Below the pieces are notes generated by a model. It was given only the letters and a program-made list of their open reading frames with translations. It did no database searches and was not told the DNA's origin. From Streptomyces sp. LaPpAH-108 (GTDB taxonomy: Bacteria > Actinomycetota > Actinomycetes > Streptomycetales > Streptomycetaceae): a DNA stretch of 64,000 bases. How positions within the stretch are numbered: the first letter of the stretch is position 1; the number at the start of each line of letters is the position of its first letter. A program made the position numbers and the translations under genes. Shown here one piece after another: positions 8,199-15,611 of this stretch. The stretch spans positions 682,001 through 746,000 of the forward strand of contig NZ_KB891993.1 of the NCBI RefSeq assembly GCF_000373625.1. Direction: 5' to 3'.

Positions 8199-9509
8199 TC
8201 AGTCCGCCGTCGTGACCCGTACCGTCTCCACCCACGGCGGCGGCTGCGGCGCGGACGGCCCGATGAGGGCCGCGATCAGACGGCAGGACACGGGTTCCGG
8301 CGGCCAGGGTGTCAAGCCGTCGGTCAGCACGACGACGATGTTCGGCCGCTCCGGGGCGGCGAGCGCCCTGCTGATGCCGACGCCCATGTCCGTCCCGCCC
8401 CCACCGGCCAGTTCGACCTGGTCGACGGTGGTCACCCGGGAGACGGCGCGCACGTCGGCGTCGCACGCGAGGACGGTCACCCGGTTGCCGCCGACGCCCA
8501 CTTCCCGCAGGACGCCCGACACTTCGGCGAGGGCCGCGGCGAGGGCGTCCTCGCCCATGGAGCCGGAGGTGTCGACGACGATCGCCACGCGCGGCAGCGG
8601 TCTGCGCAGGCTGGGGAGCACGATCCGGCCGCCCAGGGCCGGGGTGCGGCGGGACGGGCGGCGGTAGGTGTAGTCGACCGCGCCGCCCGCCCAGGCCGCG
8701 GCCTCGCGGACCGCGCCGCTCAGCGCCTTGCGCCAGTCGACGGTGGGTTCGAGGACCTGTTCCGCCCAGCGCCGCCAGCCCGCCGGGACGGTGCCCCGGG
8801 AGCGCTGGTGCGCACGGACGGCCTGCGCGGCCTGACGGCGCAGCGCCTCCGCCTCCACCGGCCCGACCCGGGCCGTACCGCCCCGCTCCCCCAGCTCCCA
8901 GGACGACGGGACACCGTGTGCGCCGGAACCGCAGTCGAGATGGTGTCGCGGGGTCGCCGGGATTCCGGGCAGATAGCCCTCGAAGAGCCCCCCGGACGGG
9001 AGGCCGAACAGGGCGGGCTCCACGCGGCCCGCGGGCAGGCGCAGTCCGTCGGCGAGCAGGTCGTCGTTGATCTCGCAGTCCTGCGCGATGTTGACCCGCA
9101 GCGGGTCGCCCTGGTCGGCCGCCGGAAGCCGTGCGGCCCGGCCGTGGTGGTCGCGCAGCAGGTGCGCGACCTCGTGCACCCACACCCCGGCGAGTTCGTC
9201 GACGGCGGTGCCCGCGACGAAGGCCGGGGCGACGTAGCACCGCCAGTGCCGGTCGACCGCCATGGTGGACACCTGCTCGGAGGCGACCACCGTGAGCGCG
9301 TACAGGGCGGAGGCCAGATAGGGGCGTGCCTCGGCCGCCTTGTAGCGCGCGGCGAGGAGCTTGGCGCGGTCCAGCGGTGGGTCGTCCGACGGTTCGCGGT
9401 GGGGCGACTCGCCGTGCGGCCGTTCATGGCTCGGCGCCTCGTGGCCCAGCGACTCACGGTCCGGTCGCTCGCGGTCCGGTCGCTCGGCCGGTTCGCGGGT
9501 GGCTGGCAC
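8199..9509 (-). CDS. Putative metallopeptidase/VWA-like protein
   Basis: A 436-residue soluble protein, last gene of a four-gene minus-strand operon. Residues 1-45 are a charged, low-complexity tail rich in Arg, Glu, His and Pro. Residues about 50-290 form a metallopeptidase-like domain with the zinc motif HEVAHLLRDH and a downstream Asp/Asn-rich segment (NIAQDCEINDDLL). The C-terminal domain (about 295-436) is von Willebrand factor A-like, with the MIDAS start DTSGSMGED and GGGTDMG. This is the DUF2201/VWA-like arrangement that normally accompanies MoxR ATPases, as here: the MoxR gene ends 12 bp upstream. The pair probably remodels or processes a protein partner. The substrate is unknown. 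The start codon at 9509 is GTG with a poor ribosome-binding site. Confidence 0.8.
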   Translation of the reverse strand: MPATREPAERPDRERPDRESLGHEAPSHERPHGESPHREPSDDPPLDRAKLLAARYKAAEARPYLASALYALTVVASEQVSTMAVDRHWRCYVAPAFVAGTAVDELAGVWVHEVAHLLRDHHGRAARLPAADQGDPLRVNIAQDCEINDDLLADGLRLPAGRVEPALFGLPSGGLFEGYLPGIPATPRHHLDCGSGAHGVPSSWELGERGGTARVGPVEAEALRRQAAQAVRAHQRSRGTVPAGWRRWAEQVLEPTVDWRKALSGAVREAAAWAGGAVDYTYRRPSRRTPALGGRIVLPSLRRPLPRVAIVVDTSGSMGEDALAAALAEVSGVLREVGVGGNRVTVLACDADVRAVSRVTTVDQVELAGGGGTDMGVGISRALAAPERPNIVVVLTDGLTPWPPEPVSCRLIAALIGPSAPQPPPWVETVRVTTAD

Positions 9510-9520
9510 GGGGCGGCCGG

Positions 9521-10753
9521 TCAGTGCGTGCCGGGCAGGGCGCCGGCGAGCTGGAGCAGTTCCAGGAAGGCGTCGATGCCGGGCGGGACGGGCCAGTCGG
9601 GCTCGCGCATCGCGGCGAGGTCACCGGCGGCCCGCGCGGCCACGTCGGGTACGCCCGCGTCGACGGCCTTGGCCAGCACCTCCCAGCCCGCCTCCCAGCG
9701 GGGGCGGGTGGGCTCGCTCTGCACGGCGGCGACCACGGCGATGAGGAACGCCAGCTGGCGGTCGCCGCGTTCGGGCAGGGCGAAGGCGGCCGGGTCGGCC
9801 AGTACACGGTCGGGGTCGGGCAGGTCCAGGTTCTCCAGATAGGAGAGGAGTTCGATGCCCGCCGCCTCGCCGACGGCGCCCATCAGCGCGGCGGCCCGCG
9901 CCTCCGCCCGGGCACCGGAGGCGTATCCGGCGGCGAGCAGACGCAGCGCCATCTCCCAGGTGCGCGGCGACGGCCAGGCGCGGCCCCGGCCCTCGGCCTC
10001 CTTGGGCATGTGGTGGACCAGGCCGGGGCGGGCGGTCAGGAAGCCGGATATCGCGCCCCGCGCCCGGGCGGCGGCACCGGACGCACGGGCGGGGTCGACG
10101 GCCGGGAGCGCGGTCTCGGGCCACGTACCGGCCATGCCCCGGGCCACGGTGCGCGGGTCGTGCGTCCAGTCGAGGTGGACGAAGCGGTTGGCGAGCGGCG
10201 GGCTGAGATGCCAGCCGTCGGCCGCGCTGGCGGGCGGGTTGGCGGCGGCGACGATACGCACCGAGGGAGGCAGGGCGAGGCTGCCGACCCGGCGTTCGAG
10301 GACGACGCGCAGCAGGGCGGCCTGCACGGCGGGCGGGGCGGAGGAGAGTTCGTCGAAGAAGAGCAGTCCGTGCCCGGTGCGGGCCAGTCGGACGGCCCAG
10401 TCGGGCGGGGCCATGGGGACACCGGTGGTGGCGGGGTCGTCGCCGACCACGGGGAGCCCGGCGAAGTCGGAGGGCTCGTGGACGCTGGCGATGACCGTCT
10501 CGAGCCGCACCCCGAGCGCGGCGGCCAGCTGCTCCATCCCGGCGGACTTGCCGATGCCCGGCTCGCCCCACAGCAGCACCGGCTGGTTGGCCGTCACCGC
10601 CAGGGCGAGCGCCTCCAGCTGGGGGTTCGCGGCGGACTCGCGCCGGGTGACGCCGAGCCGGGCGTTGAGGGCGTCGGCGGCGGCGAGGGGGCCGGGAGGC
10701 GCGGCGGGGGCGGACGGGGAGGTAGTAGCCGAGGTGGCGGCGGAGGTGGTCAT
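9521..10753 (-). CDS. MoxR-family AAA+ ATPase
   Basis: A 410-residue AAA+ ATPase with Walker A GEPGIGKSAG (about 68-77), Walker B LLFFDELSSA (about 124-133), and sensor 1 VAAANPP (about 161-167). MoxR proteins work with VWA partners as chaperones that insert cofactors or activate protein complexes. The start overlaps the ankyrin gene stop (ATGA at 10750-10753), indicating translational coupling. The VWA/metallopeptidase gene follows directly. The N-terminal 25 residues are Ala/Ser/Thr-rich and probably disordered. Confidence 0.87.
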   Translation of the reverse strand: MTTSAATSATTSPSAPAAPPGPLAAADALNARLGVTRRESAANPQLEALALAVTANQPVLLWGEPGIGKSAGMEQLAAALGVRLETVIASVHEPSDFAGLPVVGDDPATTGVPMAPPDWAVRLARTGHGLLFFDELSSAPPAVQAALLRVVLERRVGSLALPPSVRIVAAANPPASAADGWHLSPPLANRFVHLDWTHDPRTVARGMAGTWPETALPAVDPARASGAAARARGAISGFLTARPGLVHHMPKEAEGRGRAWPSPRTWEMALRLLAAGYASGARAEARAAALMGAVGEAAGIELLSYLENLDLPDPDRVLADPAAFALPERGDRQLAFLIAVVAAVQSEPTRPRWEAGWEVLAKAVDAGVPDVAARAAGDLAAMREPDWPVPPGIDAFLELLQLAGALPGTH

Positions 10754-12747
10754 GCCCGGTCGTCCTCGTGCTGGGTGGCGGGGCGGCCTTCGCCGGGCGC
10801 CCAGGGGTCGTCGGAGTGGTCGGGCTCCGTGGCGGAGACGGGCTCCGCGGCGGGGTCCGGCGCGAACTCCCCGTCGGCGTCGGGCTCTTCGGTCGGCCAG
10901 TCGTTCTCGGTGGGCGGATCGGGGTCCTCGCCCGGTTCCGGCTCACCGCCGTCCGAGTCGTCGTCCCAGTCGAAGGGAGGGTCCTCGTCCCAGTCCGGTT
11001 CCTCGTCCCGCTCGCTCAGGTACGCGTCGTACCACTCATCACCGATGCCCGGGTGCTCCTTCAGCACGCGGCGGCGCAGGAACATGAGGTCGTGCCGCTC
11101 GTAGGAGCGGATGACCTGGGCGAGGGACAGCCCCCTGTCGTTGACCCCGTCGATCCGGGCGCCCGCGTCGAGGAGGTCCTGGACCAGGTCGGCCGAGCCG
11201 CGGTGTTCGACGGCGTTCTGAAGCGGGGTGCGCCCCGTCTTGCTCCGTGCCTCCAGGTCGAGACCGGCCGCCAGCAGACGCGGCAGCAGCTCACGGTGGT
11301 CCAGCAGATGCAGGACGTGCAGCAGGGTCAGCCCGGCGGCGTCCCGGACGTGCGGGTCCACACCGGCGTCGAGCAGGGCGAGCACGCCGGGCGCGTCCCC
11401 GTGCTGGGCGCGCTCGAACAGGTCGCGCTGCTGGGCCCGCAGGGCGCGCGGCAGGCGGCCCTCGCCGCTGGTCCAGGTGTGCTGGGTGGCGAAGCAGCCG
11501 GAGACGGCGCCGCCGAAGGCGCGCAGGGCGATCTCGCGCCGCTGCTCCTGCTCGGTGTGCGGTACGGCGAGTCTGCCGTCGCGGGAGACGACCTGGTGCC
11601 ACTCGCCCCGGCAGCGGACGCGGACCGGGACGGGTTCGGGCGGTCCGTCCGGGCCCGTGGCGGGGCCCGCCTGCGGCAGCAGGGCGGCGGCGACGAGCGG
11701 GTGCAGCGCCTCGGGGCGGATCAGTCCCGCGCGCAACAGGGCGATGTCGGGCAGCCGTTGCCACGCGTAGCCGGGCAGGAAGGGCGTGCTGTCCTTGTCG
11801 TTGTGCTCGCGGCCGGTGACCCGGGCGGGGGTGCCGTCCGGGGCCGCCGGGACGACGTCGACGCGGAGCTGGCCGCGCCAGCGCACGGGGACGAGGAAGC
11901 TCGTACCGTGTCCGGCTCGCTCCAGCAGCCGGATCTCGGGGACGATCCTGGTGAGGTCGAGCCCGTCCTGGTGGGCCAGCGCGGCCACGTCGAGCTGCCG
12001 GTAGGAGCGCGTGCCGAGCGGCGGGGCCGTGAGGTCGAGATCGAGGCCGGACAGGGTGTACGCCTCGGCGTACTCGCCCCGGGACTGGAGCACGGCGACC
12101 CACTCGGCGCGGGCGGCCGGGTCGGCGGGGCCGGGGTCCTCGGTGGGCAGTTCCTCCGGGGTGAGCGGGGTGCCGTCCGGGTGGAGGAAGGGCAGTCGGC
12201 CGGAGCCGAAGCCGCCCGCGCTGTACCGCAGTTCGCCGGTGTGGCGGGCGTCCCAGAAGCGGCGGGCGGCGGTCCAGTCCTCGGTGCCGTACCTCAGGCC
12301 GTGGAGCTGGTCGCGACCGGGCGCGGCGGCGGGGCCGAGGTGGAGGCGGAGCCGCTGCGGGCCCCTCAGCATCGGGGAGGTGGTGACGGAGAGGACGGGT
12401 CCGGTGCCGTAGGCGGCGAGGGCGACGCGTCGGGCGGGGGCGGGACCGGTGTGGCCGCCGAGGGGGCGGGGCAGGTGCCAGCGCAGCAGGTCGGGGGCGA
12501 AGTGGCGCAGGTCGTCCGCGAGGCGTGCGGCCACGTCCGCGCCGTAGGTCTCGGCCGCGCGCTCCGGGTCGGCGCCGGGGGTGATGTCCACGGCCGCCGC
12601 GTCGCAGGCGGCGCGCCAGTCACCGGCGAGCCGGGCCTCGGTGGCGCGCTCGATCATCCAGCGGGGTACGGCGTAGCGGCGGACGCGGGCCCAGGTGGAG
12701 GTCTCCTCGCGTGAGAGGGCGCCGGGCGGCAGCGGGCGCGGGCTCAT
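10750..12747 (-). CDS. Ankyrin-repeat protein with large unknown N-terminal domain
   Basis: A 665-residue protein starting MSPRPLPPGA at 12747. Residues 1 to about 430 form an uncharacterised domain with no motif I recognise. Residues about 435-560 hold three to four ankyrin repeats, recognisable by HGDAPGVLALLDAGVDP, AGLTLLHVLHLL, TGRTPLQNAVEHRG and LLDAGARIDGVND. The C-terminal 90 residues are an acidic tail of Asp, Glu and Pro, probably disordered. Its start overlaps the LRR gene stop, and its stop overlaps the MoxR start, both as ATGA. It probably provides target or partner recognition for the MoxR-VWA machinery. No enzymatic motif is visible. Confidence 0.75.
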   Translation of the reverse strand: MSPRPLPPGALSREETSTWARVRRYAVPRWMIERATEARLAGDWRAACDAAAVDITPGADPERAAETYGADVAARLADDLRHFAPDLLRWHLPRPLGGHTGPAPARRVALAAYGTGPVLSVTTSPMLRGPQRLRLHLGPAAAPGRDQLHGLRYGTEDWTAARRFWDARHTGELRYSAGGFGSGRLPFLHPDGTPLTPEELPTEDPGPADPAARAEWVAVLQSRGEYAEAYTLSGLDLDLTAPPLGTRSYRQLDVAALAHQDGLDLTRIVPEIRLLERAGHGTSFLVPVRWRGQLRVDVVPAAPDGTPARVTGREHNDKDSTPFLPGYAWQRLPDIALLRAGLIRPEALHPLVAAALLPQAGPATGPDGPPEPVPVRVRCRGEWHQVVSRDGRLAVPHTEQEQRREIALRAFGGAVSGCFATQHTWTSGEGRLPRALRAQQRDLFERAQHGDAPGVLALLDAGVDPHVRDAAGLTLLHVLHLLDHRELLPRLLAAGLDLEARSKTGRTPLQNAVEHRGSADLVQDLLDAGARIDGVNDRGLSLAQVIRSYERHDLMFLRRRVLKEHPGIGDEWYDAYLSERDEEPDWDEDPPFDWDDDSDGGEPEPGEDPDPPTENDWPTEEPDADGEFAPDPAAEPVSATEPDHSDDPWAPGEGRPATQHEDDRA

Positions 12748-13886
12748 CGGTACACGCTGCCGATCGCGCGCAGGTCCGGGTGGGTCGGCCGGGCCGGGCG
12801 CATCCGCTCGGCGAAGGAGCGCTTGACCCGGCGGGGCAGGCCGGGGCCGAGGCCGATGTACTCCAGGCGGTGCCCGTCGGGCAGGGCGGCGAGCAGGGTC
12901 TTGGCGCCCCGCCCGGTGATACCGGTGTGGCGCAGTTCGAGGCGGCGCAGCGGGCTGCCGGGCAGGGCGTCGGCGAGGGCCCGGGCGCCGTCGTCGCCGG
13001 TCGCGTTGCCCGGGGCGCCGAGGCTGCGTTCGGACAGGGCGCGTCCGAGGTCGAGGTGTTCGATGCCGCCGAGGGCGTCGGCGAGGGCGCGGGCGCCCTC
13101 GGGTCCGATGCCGTTGCCGCCGAGGCCGAGGCGCAGGGGGCGGGCGGGGTCGGCCGCGCGGGCGAGGACGGCGGTGCCCTCGTCGCCGAGGTGGTTGGCC
13201 GTGAGGTACAGCTCGCGCACGCCCGCGTCCCGGACGAGGGCCGCGAGGAGCGGGGCCTCGGCGGCGGTCAGGCCGTTGCCGCCGAGGAAGAGCCGTTCCA
13301 GCGGGGCCGGGCGGTCCAGGAGGGCGTCCGCGAGGAGGCGTACGCCTGCGGCGCCGATGCCGGAGTTGACCAGGTCGAGCGTGCGCAGCGTGGTGTTGCG
13401 GCGCAGCAGGGCCGCGAGGGTGCGGGCGCCGTCCGGCATGACGGGGTTGCGCTTGAGCCAGAGGGCGCGCGGGGCGGTGTCGGCGGCGAGGGCTCCGGCG
13501 AGGGCGGTCAGGCCGTCCGGGCCGATGCGGTTGCAGCCGAGGTAGAGGGTGTGCACGCCGTGGGCGGCGGTGTCGCTCAGGGCGGTGGCGACCGAGCGGG
13601 CGCCTTCGTCGCCGAGGGCGTTGGTGCCGAGGAGCAGATGGGCGGCGTGCGGGGAGGCGGCGGCCACGGGCAGCAGCCGGGCGGCGCCGTCGGGCCCGAG
13701 GCCCTGTTTGCACAGGTCCAGGCGGCCGTCGGCGCGCAGGGTGCCGAGCGGGAACGTCTCGTCGGCGCTCACGGGGCGCGGGTCCGCGAGGCGTTCGAGG
13801 AGGGGGCCGAGCGCTGCGGGGTCGGCGAGGGGCAGGTCGGGGTGCTCGATCGCCGGGCAGCGTACGGGCGTTGTCGGCTGGGTCAT
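12744..13886 (-). CDS. Leucine-rich-repeat (ribonuclease-inhibitor-like) protein
   Basis: About 380 residues, first gene of the four-gene operon. Most of the protein (about 75-355) is a run of roughly 28-residue LRRs of the ribonuclease-inhibitor type, for example VHTLYLGCNRIGPDGLTALA, LRTLDLVNSGIGAAGVRLLA and VRELYLTANHLGDEGTAVLA. Such solenoids bind proteins. There is no signal peptide, membrane segment or catalytic motif, so it should act in the cytosol. The start at 13886 (MTQPTTP) has GGTGAG upstream; an in-frame ATG at 13943 is less likely. Its stop overlaps the ankyrin gene start. Confidence 0.78.
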   Translation of the reverse strand: MTQPTTPVRCPAIEHPDLPLADPAALGPLLERLADPRPVSADETFPLGTLRADGRLDLCKQGLGPDGAARLLPVAAASPHAAHLLLGTNALGDEGARSVATALSDTAAHGVHTLYLGCNRIGPDGLTALAGALAADTAPRALWLKRNPVMPDGARTLAALLRRNTTLRTLDLVNSGIGAAGVRLLADALLDRPAPLERLFLGGNGLTAAEAPLLAALVRDAGVRELYLTANHLGDEGTAVLARAADPARPLRLGLGGNGIGPEGARALADALGGIEHLDLGRALSERSLGAPGNATGDDGARALADALPGSPLRRLELRHTGITGRGAKTLLAALPDGHRLEYIGLGPGLPRRVKRSFAERMRPARPTHPDLRAIGSVYR

Positions 13887-13957
13887 CACACTCACCGGTC
13901 CTTCGCCGGGGCCCGGCGGTCCGTGTCGACTCGCGGTCGACATGAGAAGAGGAGGTG

Positions 13958-14030
13958 CAAGACCGGTCGGATTCGAACCGACGTCCTCCTGCTTGATGCG
14001 TGGGCGCGACGACCTCTGCGCTACGGCCTT
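13958..14030 (-). tRNA. tRNA-like element with degenerate anticodon arm
   Basis: Read on the minus strand, the 73 bases begin AAGGCCGTAGCGC and end CGGTCTTG. A seven-base-pair acceptor stem (one G-U), T8-A9, a 4-bp D stem with GG in the loop, and a perfect T arm (GTCGG TTCGAAT CCGAC) all form. The region that should be the anticodon arm does not: CACGC and AGGAG flank a seven-base loop ATCAAGC and pair at only two of five positions. Loop position 33 is T and the triplet would read CAA, but tRNA-Leu needs a long variable arm, which is absent; only three variable bases remain. No CCA is encoded. It is either a decayed tRNA or a tRNA-like RNA. Confidence 0.45.
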
Positions 14031-14092
14031 GCGTGAATGACCTTAGCCGCGCGGGAACAGATTTTCGATCACTGGTTCGAGTGAATCACGCC

Positions 14093-15001
14093 TCAATCCG
14101 GCTTGCTCAGCAGCCGCGTCACGCTGTCGCCCGCCTCCGCCGTGAGCCGCCCCTCGCACTCCACCCCGACCGCCGTCGCCAGGTCCCTGCCGTGCAAGTC
14201 GGCCAGCGCCTCGGCGAGTTCCGCGAAGGACGCGGCGGCGGTGCGGCCCCGGGACAGGCCCGTCAGAACGGTCGCCACGCCGACGAACGCGGCGGGCCAC
14301 CACCAGACCGCCAGCAGGAGGTAGGCCACGCCCCAGGCGCTCAGCCGGGCCGCCGCGCTCAAGGCGCCCCGCGCGGTGCTGAGTTCCGTGCGGGTGCTGT
14401 CGGGCGCGAGGAGCCACAGGTGGGGCCAGGCCGTCGAGAGGTCCAGGCGGTAGGCACGCCAGACGCGCTGGTCGGGGGCCGCGACCCGGTCCCCCGTCCA
14501 GAACGGGTGCCGGGGCCGGATCAGGGCGATCCGGTTGCGCTCGGCATAGCGCGCTTCCGCCTCGTCGGTCAGGGAGTCGGCGTCGTCCCGGCCGCTCAGC
14601 CGGGCGCGTCCGGCGGCGACCAGCGCCGCGCGGTAGTCGGCGTCGGCGGTGCGCCAGCGGCGCAGTCGGCGCGCGGTCAGCCGACGGGTCAGCGGGCCCC
14701 TGGGCGCCATGAGCCAGACCCGCTCGATCAGGGCGCCGAGCGCCTGCGCCGCCGTGCCGGTCAGCGCGGCCCCGGCCAGTACGGCGACCGCCGCGACCGC
14801 GAGGGCGCCCGGGCTGTGGGCCCCGGGAGCCTCCGCCAGGGAGTCCAGGCGGGCCCGCAGCCGACCGGTGTCGTACCAGTGGCGCTGCCCCAGGGTGACC
14901 GCCGTGGCGAGTGCCACCAGGTACACCAGTCCGGGGATCGCCAGCAGGGCGAGCCAGCGTTCGGCCATCTTGCCGCTCAGCGCGCCGAGGAACGCGTTCA
15001 C
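14093..15001 (-). CDS. Membrane protein of unknown function, CHAT-locus
   Basis: A 302-residue protein beginning with GTG at 15001 (VNAFLGALSGKMAERW), which overlaps the stop of the upstream small gene by four bases, so the two are coupled. Hydrophobic segments lie near residues 15-37, 70-100, 215-235 and 235-255. Two soluble stretches are exposed: an Arg-rich middle part (about 110-205) and a C-terminal tail ending VTRLLSKPD. I recognise no family. Next to the divergent CHAT-TPR gene, it could be a membrane anchor or the target of that protease-like protein, which is inference from position only. Confidence 0.7.
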   Translation of the reverse strand: MNAFLGALSGKMAERWLALLAIPGLVYLVALATAVTLGQRHWYDTGRLRARLDSLAEAPGAHSPGALAVAAVAVLAGAALTGTAAQALGALIERVWLMAPRGPLTRRLTARRLRRWRTADADYRAALVAAGRARLSGRDDADSLTDEAEARYAERNRIALIRPRHPFWTGDRVAAPDQRVWRAYRLDLSTAWPHLWLLAPDSTRTELSTARGALSAAARLSAWGVAYLLLAVWWWPAAFVGVATVLTGLSRGRTAAASFAELAEALADLHGRDLATAVGVECEGRLTAEAGDSVTRLLSKPD

Positions 15002-15468
15002 GGGCGGCGCAGCCCGGTCTCCCGCAGGGCCTCGCCGAAGATCCGGCAGGCCGGGCGCCCTTCGCCCTCGGAGGGCGGTGCCTCGACGCGGGCGCAGCGG
15101 CCACGCGGGCAGGTGAGGAAATGGAGCGGGGGATGACCGGGTCCGGTGGCGGGGAAGCGCTGGTACGGGGGCGGGCCGTCGGTGCGGTAGGAGCCGAGCC
15201 CGGCGCTGAGCCCGGAGGCGAGGAGCAGATCCTCCAACTCGTCGAAGTCTTCTTCCAGTTCCCCGGGCGGACGGCCGCCGCGCACCTCCGAGGTGATGTG
15301 CTCCATCAGGAGACGTACCGGTGGATCGAGGTCGTCCGTCCCCGGGGAGGTGGTCAGCTGGTCGCACAGGGCCGCCAGCCGCTCGTGCCCGAAGCCGTCC
15401 GCTCCCCCACCGGTGCCGTCGCCGGGCACGCCCGCTCCCCCGGCCGCGCCGTCACCGAGTCCGCCCAT
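14998..15468 (-). CDS. Small Cys-containing hypothetical protein, CHAT-locus
   Basis: A 156-residue protein; GGAGG lies seven bases before the ATG at 15468. The first 25 residues are a Gly/Ala linker. The middle is acidic and helical (a run beginning PPGELEEDFDELEDLL), and the C-terminus carries FLTCPRGRCARVE with another Cys in GRPACRIFGEALRE. The C-x4-C and later Cys could bind metal or be a modification site. No signal peptide is present. It is coupled to the membrane protein gene and divergent from the CHAT-TPR gene across 143 bp. No family is recognised. Confidence 0.7.
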   Translation of the reverse strand: MGGLGDGAAGGAGVPGDGTGGGADGFGHERLAALCDQLTTSPGTDDLDPPVRLLMEHITSEVRGGRPPGELEEDFDELEDLLLASGLSAGLGSYRTDGPPPYQRFPATGPGHPPLHFLTCPRGRCARVEAPPSEGEGRPACRIFGEALRETGLRRP

Positions 15469-15611
15469 CGCCGTACCTCCATGGATCAGCCGGTCGTCGC
15501 AAGCTCACCACACCGAGCGTGACAGCGGGGCTTCCTGGGTAAAATCGGGCTTCGGAGTTCCCGCCGCGTGCCACGGTCGAGGGCCCACAGCGAACCGCAC
15601 GGGGGCGGCCG

